Source: Fimenecus sp051881355
GTDB lineage: Bacteria > Bacillota > Clostridia > Oscillospirales > Acutalibacteraceae
DNA: 61,405 nucleotides
Reading direction: 5' to 3'
Assembly (NCBI GenBank): GCA_051881355.1
Contig: JBJEPS010000043.1
Location: forward strand, 1 to 61,405
This document shows, piece after piece, positions 1 to 6,758 of the stretch (position 1 is its first letter; every line of letters begins with the position of its first letter). The notes under the pieces were generated by a model. That model made no database searches, was not told the DNA's origin, and saw only the letters and a program-made list of their open reading frames with translations. The position numbers and the translations under genes were made by a program.

Positions 1-1558
1 AACGAATTTCAATTTCTCCACCGTTTTGCGCAATCGCGCGCGTGCGGTGACGGTTATCTTTTACCATACCGAACAGCGGCACTTGCAAGCCGAATGCATC
101 CAAAACAGGCTGTACGGCATTTACCTGCCCTATGCCGCCGTCCAAAAGGATTAAATCCGGCAATCTGCCGAAGCCCTCGCCTGTTCCTTTTTGGGCATTA
201 TATTCCGTAAAACGGCGTGTGAGCACCTCCGCCATAGAGCGATAATCGTCATTTCCTTCAAACGACTTTATCGTAAATCGCTTATACGCCTGCTTATAGG
301 GTTTACCGTCTTTAAAAACCACCATACCCGCTACGCTGTCCTGCCCTGCAGTATGGGAAATATCATACGATTCAATATAGGACGGTGTTTTGGAAAGCCC
401 CAGCAAATCGCGCAATTCTTCCAGCACCGCCACGGTTTTTCCGCTTAAACCAACTTTTAACGCCAGCTTTTCCTGTGCATTTGCGCGGCACATATGCACA
501 ACCTCTAACTGTTCGCCGCGCTTTGGGCAAAACAGAACGACTTTTTTCCCTTTCTTTTCGGAAAGCCAGCGTGCGATATTCTCTGCGTCCTCCACTTCTC
601 CGTCCACCGTGACCCGTTTCGGAATATTGCTCCGCATCGAATAATAGGTCGGAATGGCTTGGGATAGCATTGCCTCGGGGGTATCATTCTTTTCAAAGAA
701 AAAGTGCTCACTGTCAAACAATCTGCCGTCCGCAAAGCGCAAAACCGCCAAACATACTGTATTTTCCGATTCGGCAAGGGAAAAAACATCTTGCTCCTCG
801 ACAGATTTAAAGACTACCTTTTGCTTATCCTGCATACGCTCGATAGAACGTATACGGTCTCTGAGTTTTGCCGCACGTTCAAAATCGGTTTTTTCGGCGG
901 CGGCAAGCATTGCTTCTTCCAACTGCTTTAAAATTTCCTTTGTGTCCCCTTTTAAAAAGCGAATCGCCTGTGAAACTGCCTCACTGTATTCCGTCTGCGG
1001 CACTTTTCCCGTACACACCCCACAGCACTGTCCGATATAGTAATTCAAACACGGGCGCGCATTGGTTTTTTTGCCGTCAAACACCTTGCCGCACTGCGGT
1101 AGCATAAAAATCTTATTGGCGGCATCTACACTTTGCTTGACAGCATAGGAACTGGTGTACGGTCCGATATATTCAGCGTCATCGTCATTTTTTTGCAATA
1201 CGGCAGTAATGGTTTTGAAGCGGTCACCTGCAATGCGAATATAGCTGTATCCCTTATCATCTTTGAGCAGGATATTATATTTCGGCATATGCTGTTTAAT
1301 CAAACTGCATTCAAGGACTAGGGCTTCAAATTCGCTGTCGGTGACAATATAATCAAAATGGTCAACATTTTCAACCATTTTACGTACCTTGACAGTATGC
1401 CCGTTTTGCGAACCGAAATATTGGCTGACACGGTTTTTCAGCGCTTTTGCCTTGCCGATATAAATGATTTCATTTTCGGCATTTTTCATAATATACACGC
1501 CCGGCAAAAGCGGCAAAGACATCGCTTTTTTGCGAAGCTCTAAGCGTTTTTCCGACAT
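1..1558 (-). CDS. uvrC: UvrABC system protein C (excinuclease subunit C), 3' end outside window
   Basis: Nucleotide-excision-repair endonuclease subunit that makes both incisions around a UvrB-bound lesion. About 519 codons are visible; the C-terminal part lies beyond base 1. The reverse-strand translation starts MSEKRLELRKKAMSLPLLPG. It continues with a GIY-YIG domain (GVYIMKNAENEIIYIGKAKA, about residues 20-40), which makes the 3' incision. A UVR motif (LEEAMLAAAEKTDFERAAKL) follows near residue 210, and the RNase H-like domain starts around residue 350. The ATG at 1558 is preceded by a strong GGGAGGTGA site. It lies downstream of ptsH on the same strand, with a possible terminator between, so co-transcription is uncertain. 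Identity is firm from family knowledge; only the end is missing. Confidence 0.95.
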   Translation of the reverse strand, partial: MSEKRLELRKKAMSLPLLPGVYIMKNAENEIIYIGKAKALKNRVSQYFGSQNGHTVKVRKMVENVDHFDYIVTDSEFEALVLECSLIKQHMPKYNILLKDDKGYSYIRIAGDRFKTITAVLQKNDDDAEYIGPYTSSYAVKQSVDAANKIFMLPQCGKVFDGKKTNARPCLNYYIGQCCGVCTGKVPQTEYSEAVSQAIRFLKGDTKEILKQLEEAMLAAAEKTDFERAAKLRDRIRSIERMQDKQKVVFKSVEEQDVFSLAESENTVCLAVLRFADGRLFDSEHFFFEKNDTPEAMLSQAIPTYYSMRSNIPKRVTVDGEVEDAENIARWLSEKKGKKVVLFCPKRGEQLEVVHMCRANAQEKLALKVGLSGKTVAVLEELRDLLGLSKTPSYIESYDISHTAGQDSVAGMVVFKDGKPYKQAYKRFTIKSFEGNDDYRSMAEVLTRRFTEYNAQKGTGEGFGRLPDLILLDGGIGQVNAVQPVLDAFGLQVPLFGMVKDNRHRTRAIAQNGGEIEIR

Positions 1559-1585
1559 ACTGTCACCTCCCAAAAGCCGCAGATA

Positions 1586-1630
1586 CAAAAGCAGACACAC
1601 CGAAACCGTAGTAACAGCGTGTCTGTCGAA
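1586..1630 (-). terminator. candidate terminator downstream of ptsH
   Basis: CAGACAC (1592-1598) pairs with GTGTCTG (1619-1625) around a loop of about 20 bases, followed on the minus strand by TTTTG. The loop is long and the U-tract short, so it may be leaky and let transcription reach uvrC. Confidence 0.4.
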
Positions 1631-1650
1631 TACATACTATAAAAACAGAG

Positions 1651-1914
1651 TTATTCAGCAAAGCCCGACTCCACGAGCTTCACAAGTTCGTCCACCGCCT
1701 GCTCTTCATCGGGACCACCGGCAATGATGCGGATTTTTGTATCGCCCATAATGCCCAAGGAAAGAACACCCAAAAGGCTCTTTGCGTTGACTCTTCTTTC
1801 ATCCTTTTCCACCCAAATCGAGGATTTGAACTCATTGGCTTTCTGAATGAAGAAAGTCGCCGGACGCGCGTGTAAACCAACTTGATTCTGAACAAGAACT
1901 TCTTTAACGTACAT
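1651..1914 (-). CDS. ptsH: Phosphocarrier protein HPr
   Basis: Small cytosolic phosphocarrier of the PTS and, in Firmicutes, the CcpA co-repressor when phosphorylated on Ser46. The open frame extends to 1929, but the ATG at 1914 is chosen: GGGGAG sits 7 bases upstream. With this start (87 aa) the motif GLHARPA puts the catalytic histidine exactly at residue 15, and NAKSLLGVLSLG puts the regulatory serine exactly at residue 46. Both sites being present marks true HPr rather than Crh, which has Gln15. Its kinase HprK is encoded at 38506-39474 in this window. Transcribed from a strong promoter at 1970-1997; no other PTS gene is adjacent. Confidence 0.95.
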   Translation of the reverse strand: MYVKEVLVQNQVGLHARPATFFIQKANEFKSSIWVEKDERRVNAKSLLGVLSLGIMGDTKIRIIAGGPDEEQAVDELVKLVESGFAE

Positions 1915-1969
1915 AGTCATTCTCCCCATATATCATACTATCAGTATTTTCCTGCGTTTACAGTATCAT

Positions 1970-1997
1970 ATTATACCACAAAACTTGTCCTCGTCAA
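1970..1997 (-). promoter_or_regulatory. vegetative (sigma-A) promoter of ptsH
   Basis: On the minus strand TTGACG, a 16-base spacer and TATAAT, with TG one base before the -10 (extended -10). It precedes the ptsH start by about 55 bases. Confidence 0.8.
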
Positions 1998-2106
1998 CGG
2001 TTAAAACGCGATATATGGGGGTTTTTGCAAGATTTCGGTGGGTATTCCAAAGTCAGTTGATTTTCACTCCGTTAACTTTGTGCAAAATGACAAGAGAAAT
2101 ATCTTT

Positions 2107-2123
2107 TGTATATTGAATATACA
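2107..2123. promoter_or_regulatory. 17-bp perfect palindrome between ptsH and deacetylase gene
   Basis: TGTATATT-G-AATATACA is perfectly symmetric and flanked by T-rich and A-rich runs (2104-2128). It lies just past the deacetylase stop and about 110 bases upstream of the ptsH promoter. It could be an operator or a weak AT-rich hairpin. The rest of the 1915-2145 intergenic stretch holds only the ptsH promoter. Confidence 0.35.
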
Positions 2124-2145
2124 CAAAAAATCGGGGGACATGCGT

Positions 2146-3162
2146 TTAATTTGCCACTTTTTGGTGGATAGGCGGTGTATTTACGTCAATTGCTGCAAAT
2201 TGACACCCTGCCGCTTGATAATACGCAATCACTTCGGGAAGTGCTTCCACCGTGGTTTGCTTATTTCCGGCATCGTGCATTAACACAATCACCGTATTGC
2301 TTTTCGGCACTTTGCGGCAGTTGTTGATGATGGTACTTACAGGCGCATTGGTCTTGTCCGCATCGCCGGAGTTTAAATTCCAATCGTAATATAGATACCC
2401 CATTTCGGTCACTTTCTGCGTCATACGTGTCATTATACCTTGATTGTATTTTTTACTGACCGTGTTGCTGCTGCCGCCCGGAAAACGCATGATATTGGAA
2501 CGAACGCCGGTTTCGTTATAAACCAAATCCGAAATTTGCTGTAAATCGCTGAGATAGGCTTCATCAGATGCATAAATTCCGGAATAGCTATGCGAATAGG
2601 TGTGCAAAGCAATCGTGTGCCCCTGTTCCACGATATCTTTCATATAATGATTATACTTTCCACCGTTTTTCACAAAAAAAGTCGCCTTCACACCGTAGTC
2701 CGCTAAAATTTGCAGAATTTCCGGCGTTCGGGCGGAAGGTCCGTCATCAAAGGTTAGATAAATCGTTTTTGCCGATAAATCCGTACCTCCCTGTGGTTCT
2801 GCAGGAACCGGAGACGGAGCAGTGGCTTTTTCTTTTTCCGCTGCTTCTGACGCGTGTTTGATGGAAATTTGCTTGTTTAAGTCCGCTATGGTTTGATTTA
2901 GGGCATCTTTTTCGCTTGAAAAAGAGGCGCTTTGTTCGTTGATTTGGTTTTGATACGATTCCGCTTCCTTTGCACGCGCCTCGCTGATACTTGCATTTTC
3001 CTGCGAAAGACTGGCATACGCCTCCGCCGCACTTTCGCCGCCCGCGCGCAAGTTTTTATTTTTGACCGCCGTAACCGCAAGCACGACGGACAGGATTAAA
3101 ATAATAACCGCACAGCACAAAAGAATACACTTGAAAATTTTATTTTGCTTTATCGTTTGCAT
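2146..3162 (-). CDS. Membrane-anchored polysaccharide deacetylase (NodB/CE4 fold)
   Basis: Predicted metal-dependent deacetylase acting on N-acetylated cell-wall glycan outside the membrane. The start is ATG 3162 (338 aa), behind AGAGGGG; the open frame continues upstream, but that part overlaps the promoter. One membrane segment (about 11-33) is followed by a Ser/Ala/Glu-rich coiled-coil-like stalk (50-105). The NodB domain begins near 130. Visible motifs are TFDDGP (catalytic and metal Asp139/Asp140), HTYSH (metal His187/His191), RFPGGSSN, and a late VLMHDAG. All residues needed for activity appear present. Related to peptidoglycan GlcNAc deacetylases and PdaA/PdaB-type spore cortex enzymes; the exact substrate is not determined. 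Promoter at 3208-3235. Confidence 0.9.
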   Translation of the reverse strand: MQTIKQNKIFKCILLCCAVIILILSVVLAVTAVKNKNLRAGGESAAEAYASLSQENASISEARAKEAESYQNQINEQSASFSSEKDALNQTIADLNKQISIKHASEAAEKEKATAPSPVPAEPQGGTDLSAKTIYLTFDDGPSARTPEILQILADYGVKATFFVKNGGKYNHYMKDIVEQGHTIALHTYSHSYSGIYASDEAYLSDLQQISDLVYNETGVRSNIMRFPGGSSNTVSKKYNQGIMTRMTQKVTEMGYLYYDWNLNSGDADKTNAPVSTIINNCRKVPKSNTVIVLMHDAGNKQTTVEALPEVIAYYQAAGCQFAAIDVNTPPIHQKVAN

Positions 3163-3207
3163 ATTGCCCCTCTTTTTGACAAAAACAACGCATTTGCTTT
3201 TATTTTC

Positions 3208-3235
3208 ATTATATAACATATCCCAAAAAGTGCAA
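3208..3235 (-). promoter_or_regulatory. vegetative promoter of polysaccharide deacetylase
   Basis: TTGCAC, 16-base spacer, TATAAT on the minus strand, about 45 bases from the start codon. Confidence 0.65.
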
Positions 3236-3252
3236 GGTACAAATTCTTAAAA

Positions 3253-3285
3253 TTTTGTTACAAAAAAAGGTATTTCGTTACAAAA
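3253..3285. promoter_or_regulatory. two palindromic operator-like sites 20 bp apart
   Basis: TTTTGTTACAAAA (3253-3265) is a perfect 13-bp palindrome around a central T. TTTCGTTACAAAA (3273-3285) repeats it with one mismatch, centre to centre exactly 20 bp (two helical turns). They lie between the divergent promoters of the deacetylase and GH89 genes, ending about 30 bases before the GH89 -35. Likely sites for a dimeric regulator; no regulator gene is adjacent. Confidence 0.5.
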
Positions 3286-3316
3286 AAGCAAAGTAAGTCA
3301 AAAAAGGAAAAACACA

Positions 3317-3345
3317 TTGTTTTTTTGAATGCGTTCCGATATAAT
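3317..3345 (+). promoter_or_regulatory. vegetative promoter of GH89 gene
   Basis: TTGTTT, 17-base spacer, TATAAT. Transcription would begin near 3352, which rules out the upstream in-frame start at 3329 and supports ATG 3377. A weak cre-like sequence sits in the spacer (3325-3340). Confidence 0.7.
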
Positions 3346-3376
3346 GACAGTAATGTATAGAAAGAGGGCGAGAATT

Positions 3377-5503
3377 ATGGATACCGTATTACAGGGCTTT
3401 TTAGAGAGAAATGTTCCGTCCGTGGCAAACGGATATGACATTCAACTGGATTCGCGCATGCCGGACGGTTATACAGTCACCTATGCACAAAACAAGATAA
3501 ACATTCGCGCAGGTAGCCGTGTTTCGGCTTGCAACGCGGTTTATGATTATTTAAAACAGATTTGCCATGTGAATTATTCTTGGTGCGGCAACGAAACGCT
3601 GCAAATCCAAAAGCTGTTGCCGTTTGACGGTGTTTTGGAAAAGACCATCGAGCAAACATACCGCGTGTATATGAACTACTGCACCTTAGACTACTCCATG
3701 TGCTGGTGGGACTTTGCGCGATGGGAAAAAGAAATTGATTTTATGGCGATGAACGGCATCAATATGCCGCTTTGCGTACTCGGTACGGAGGCGGTTTGGT
3801 ATGAAACGTTGTTGGAATTCGGCTTTACAAACGAAGAGGCATTAAAAACGATTTCCGGTCCTGCCTTTTGGGCTTGGCAATTGATGACCAATATTGAAGG
3901 CTATATGCCGCCGCAGTCGAAAGAATATGTATATGAACGTCTGGAACTCGGCAAAAAGGTCTTGGCACGGGTATTGGAATTCGGCATGTACCCTATACAA
4001 CAGGGCTTTTCGGGGCATGTGCCTGTATTGTTGAAAAAGAAATATCCCGATGCCAATATTGTGGAAAAACACGGCTGGTGCGATTTTCCCAAAACGGCAC
4101 AATTAGATCCGACTGACCCGCTGTTTCAAAAAATGGGGACGGTTTATTTACAAAAGTTGGACGCGCTTTTGGGAAATCACCATTTTCTTGCCTGCGACCC
4201 GTTCCACGAGGGTACGCCGCCGAAACCGGGTATGCTGTATTTACGCCGTGTCGGCAAAGCCATCAACACGCTTTACGAGAAGTTTGACGAAGAATCCATA
4301 TGGGTCATGCAGTCATGGTCTATGCGCAAGCACATTGTCAAAGCTGTGCCGAAAGACCGATTGCTGATTTTGGATTTAAACTCGGAAAAAACGCCGAAAA
4401 CACACAATGTTTGGGGATACCCGGTGGTTGCAGGAATGCTCCACAACTTCGGCGGTAAAAATGCGATGCAGGGAAAACTGCGTTTACATTGTGAAAATCC
4501 GTATGTGTGCCTTCAAAAACGTGGAGCAAATGTTGTGGGCAGTGGTCTGTTCATGGAAGGCATTGAACAAAATCCCGTTGTTTATGACTTACAATTCGAA
4601 TTACTGACCAAAAGTACCTCCGTCGATTTTGACGAATGGCTGGACGATTACATAAGCCGCCGTTACGGCGAATGGAATCCGACTTTGCGGAAAGCATGGA
4701 ATTTGCTCGCGAAAACCTGTTACCGTGACGACGGGTATAAAGAAAACGAAGTCGGCTCAACCCTTTGTGCACGCCCGCTGTTAAATCCGAAAAGATGCGC
4801 TGCATGGGACGAAACCAAGGTGCACTATGCCCCGAAAGATTTAGAAAAAGCGTTGCAGTTGTTTTTGTCTGTCCGCGAAGACTTTAAAGACAGCGACGGA
4901 TATCAATATGATTTGTGCGACCTCACGCGGCAAGTGCTTTCCAACCGTTTCCATACACAGCAAGCTGAATTTGCAGAAGCTTATAAGAAAAAAGATTTAA
5001 AAGGCATAAAGCAAATTGCACATTCGCAAATGGAAGTTTTGGCAGATTTGGACGCATTCCTCGGTCTGCGCCGCAATTTTACGCTGGCACGTTGGGTTAA
5101 CCAAAGTCACGCGCTCGGTACGAGTGAGGCAGAAACACAATATTTTGACAAAAATGCGCGCACGCTCATTACGGTTTGGGGAAATTTGTATGGGGACTGC
5201 TCCTCACTGTATGATTACGCGTGGCGTGAATGGAACGGTCTTATCAAAGAATACTACGCCGTACGGTGGAAAAAATTCTATACGCAAGCCATTGACGCAT
5301 TAGAAAACGGCAAAGACTTTCCGCAGGCAAAACCAACAGATATGATTTGGGACAGACCGCGTTTTGATGCGACAACATTTGGACGTGAGCTTTTTCAATT
5401 TGAAAAGCATTGGTGTGAAACCTATTCGGAATATGAAGAGCCACAAAACAGAGATGTCACTGCCGCGTCACAAACGTTATATAAAAAATACATCTCCGAT
5501 TAA
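3377..5503 (+). CDS. Alpha-N-acetylglucosaminidase, glycoside hydrolase family 89 (NAGLU-like)
   Basis: Removes terminal alpha-linked N-acetylglucosamine, as in mucin-type GlcNAc-alpha-1,4-Gal or heparan-derived glycans. 708 aa from ATG 3377, behind AAAGAGGGCGAG. The small N-terminal alpha/beta domain (1-90) is followed by the catalytic core with YRVYMNYCTLDYSMCWWDF and MAMNGINMPLCVLGTEAVW. The family catalytic glutamates are recognisable in DPFHEGTPP (Glu278) and GLFMEGIEQNP (Glu394), matching human Glu316 and Glu446 in context. There is no signal peptide or membrane segment, so it should act in the cytosol on imported oligosaccharides. This differs from secreted clostridial GH89 enzymes. 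It stands alone between its own promoter and a bidirectional terminator. Confidence 0.93.
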   Translation: MDTVLQGFLERNVPSVANGYDIQLDSRMPDGYTVTYAQNKINIRAGSRVSACNAVYDYLKQICHVNYSWCGNETLQIQKLLPFDGVLEKTIEQTYRVYMNYCTLDYSMCWWDFARWEKEIDFMAMNGINMPLCVLGTEAVWYETLLEFGFTNEEALKTISGPAFWAWQLMTNIEGYMPPQSKEYVYERLELGKKVLARVLEFGMYPIQQGFSGHVPVLLKKKYPDANIVEKHGWCDFPKTAQLDPTDPLFQKMGTVYLQKLDALLGNHHFLACDPFHEGTPPKPGMLYLRRVGKAINTLYEKFDEESIWVMQSWSMRKHIVKAVPKDRLLILDLNSEKTPKTHNVWGYPVVAGMLHNFGGKNAMQGKLRLHCENPYVCLQKRGANVVGSGLFMEGIEQNPVVYDLQFELLTKSTSVDFDEWLDDYISRRYGEWNPTLRKAWNLLAKTCYRDDGYKENEVGSTLCARPLLNPKRCAAWDETKVHYAPKDLEKALQLFLSVREDFKDSDGYQYDLCDLTRQVLSNRFHTQQAEFAEAYKKKDLKGIKQIAHSQMEVLADLDAFLGLRRNFTLARWVNQSHALGTSEAETQYFDKNARTLITVWGNLYGDCSSLYDYAWREWNGLIKEYYAVRWKKFYTQAIDALENGKDFPQAKPTDMIWDRPRFDATTFGRELFQFEKHWCETYSEYEEPQNRDVTAASQTLYKKYISD

Positions 5504-5524
5504 ATGCCCTATCTCAGGCACAAA

Positions 5525-5558
5525 AAAACAGAGCAACCGCATTTGGTTGCTCTGTTTT
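5525..5558. terminator. bidirectional terminator between GH89 gene and rplS
   Basis: A perfect 14-bp stem (AAAACAGAGCAACC with its complement) and a 6-base loop, with T-runs on both strands. It serves the two converging genes. Confidence 0.9.
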
Positions 5559-5570
5559 ATTTTGCAAAAC

Positions 5571-5912
5571 TCAGATTTGCTCTTTGACCTTTGCCGCCTT
5601 ACCGACTCTGTCGCGCAGATAATACAGTTTACTTCTGCGGACTTTACCGGGACGGACAAGCTCAACCTTTGCCACATTGGGAGAATTCACAGGGAATACT
5701 CTCTCAATGCCAACGCCGTAGGAAACGCGGCGAACGGTAAAGGTTTCGGAAACGCCGCTGCCTTTGACAGCGATGATGGTGCCTTCAAACACCTGAATTC
5801 TTTCTCTTTCACCTTCACGGATTTTGACATGTACCTTAACGACATCGCCGACCTTAATGTGGGGGCGGTCTTCTTTAATCATGCCTTCGGTCATAACTTT
5901 GAGTGCGTCCAT
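5571..5912 (-). CDS. rplS: Large ribosomal subunit protein bL19
   Basis: Ribosomal protein of the 50S subunit at the interface with 30S. 113 aa from ATG 5912, preceded by an ideal AGGAGG; the family is usually 113-120 aa. Typical motifs are visible: IKVGDVVKVHVKIREGERER, FEGTIIAVKGSG, RRVSYGVGIERVFP, and the C-terminal VRRSKLYYLRDRVGK. Its usual partners trmD and rimM are not adjacent here; the gene has its own promoter (6024-6052), a structured leader and a terminator, so it is a single-gene unit. Confidence 0.97.
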   Translation of the reverse strand: MDALKVMTEGMIKEDRPHIKVGDVVKVHVKIREGERERIQVFEGTIIAVKGSGVSETFTVRRVSYGVGIERVFPVNSPNVAKVELVRPGKVRRSKLYYLRDRVGKAAKVKEQI

Positions 5913-5965
5913 TTTCAGTCCTCCTAATTTTTTCAGGCGTTCGTACAAACATTGCAGAGGACCGC

Positions 5966-6009
5966 CAGCTTTAATGTCGCCATTAACTGCCGTTGGTGAG
6001 AAACCAACG
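5966..6009 (-). ncRNA. structured 5' leader of rplS (candidate L19 leader)
   Basis: The transcript starts near 6017 and is about 100 nt to the rplS start. It can fold into a hairpin at 5991-6009 (CGTTGGT with ACCAACG). A second hairpin at 5966-5989 closes CAG/CTG and TTAATG/CATTAA on a GCGA (GNRA) tetraloop. L19 autoregulatory leaders are known in Firmicutes; whether this matches the Rfam L19-leader model cannot be checked here. Confidence 0.5.
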
Positions 6010-6023
6010 CAAAATGCTAAGAT

Positions 6024-6052
6024 ATAATACCATAGGTTTTTGTAAAATGCAA
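6024..6052 (-). promoter_or_regulatory. vegetative promoter of rplS
   Basis: TTGCAT, 17-base spacer, TATTAT on the minus strand, upstream of the structured leader. Confidence 0.7.
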
Positions 6053-6086
6053 GTACTATTTTAAAAAAAGCGAAAATTCTTAAAAA

Positions 6087-6758
6087 TCAGCAAAACGGCT
6101 CCTCGTTTTCAAGCAAAATATGCTTTTTGAGAATATCGGTATTTTGGATTTCACCAATAAAACCATCTGTCAGTGCCGACAAAAGCAGTGTCGGATTGAT
6201 ATTGGTTTGGTCCCCCGCCGTTAAGCGAAGTTCCAAAACAACCGCGTTTTCTTCCGCATGTATGTTGAACTGCAATACATTCGGTTTAATATCGATTTCT
6301 TTGTCGATTTTGCGTCTGCCCTGTTTCGCCTTTTTGAGGACGGTAATTTGTTCTTTGGAGAAAGCGGTTTCCATATGTGCTTTTAATGCAGACGGATTCT
6401 CACAGAATAAACGCACCTCGTAATCGGCAAAGGCAATTTCTGATGGCTTATGCACCGGTTTTTGCACGGATACAATCGTAATATCTTTTGGGAGCGCGTC
6501 ATTTAGTCGAGACTGGATTTCTTTAAAGGACATCTCCCCCACCAAGCGGACATCTACAACCTCGCAAAGGCTTTCCTGCCCGAGCGACAGCGGGCGCGCA
6601 AAGGTCATAAACAAATGCGGGTTAAAGCCTTCTGTATACCACAGCGGAATACCCGCGCGTTTTACGGCACGCGACATACATCGCATTAAATCGAGATGGG
6701 AAATGTATTTTGCAAACCCTGTTTTGGTAAAAAAGAGGCGAACATCATTTTGCATCAC
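6087..6758 (-). CDS. TIGR03936-type radical-SAM-linked protein (DUF2344)
   Basis: Unknown-function partner of the upstream radical SAM enzyme, which it overlaps by 14 bases, indicating translational coupling. 223 aa. The N-terminus VRLFFTKTGFAKYISHLDLM and the stretch AVKRAGIPLWYTEGFNPHLF are hallmark motifs of the DUF2344 family. In many bacteria this domain is fused to, or follows, the B12-binding radical SAM protein, often near rplU. No catalytic cysteines are evident. A role in tRNA or rRNA processing or modification has been suggested by gene neighbourhood only; no such function is claimed here. Confidence 0.9.
   Translation of the reverse strand: MMQNDVRLFFTKTGFAKYISHLDLMRCMSRAVKRAGIPLWYTEGFNPHLFMTFARPLSLGQESLCEVVDVRLVGEMSFKEIQSRLNDALPKDITIVSVQKPVHKPSEIAFADYEVRLFCENPSALKAHMETAFSKEQITVLKKAKQGRRKIDKEIDIKPNVLQFNIHAEENAVVLELRLTAGDQTNINPTLLLSALTDGFIGEIQNTDILKKHILLENEEPFC

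Noticed and set aside
3329..3376. Upstream start for the GH89 gene
   Set aside because: It lies upstream of and overlaps the -10 box (TATAAT 3340-3345), so it would not be in the transcript; ATG 3377 has a good ribosome site.
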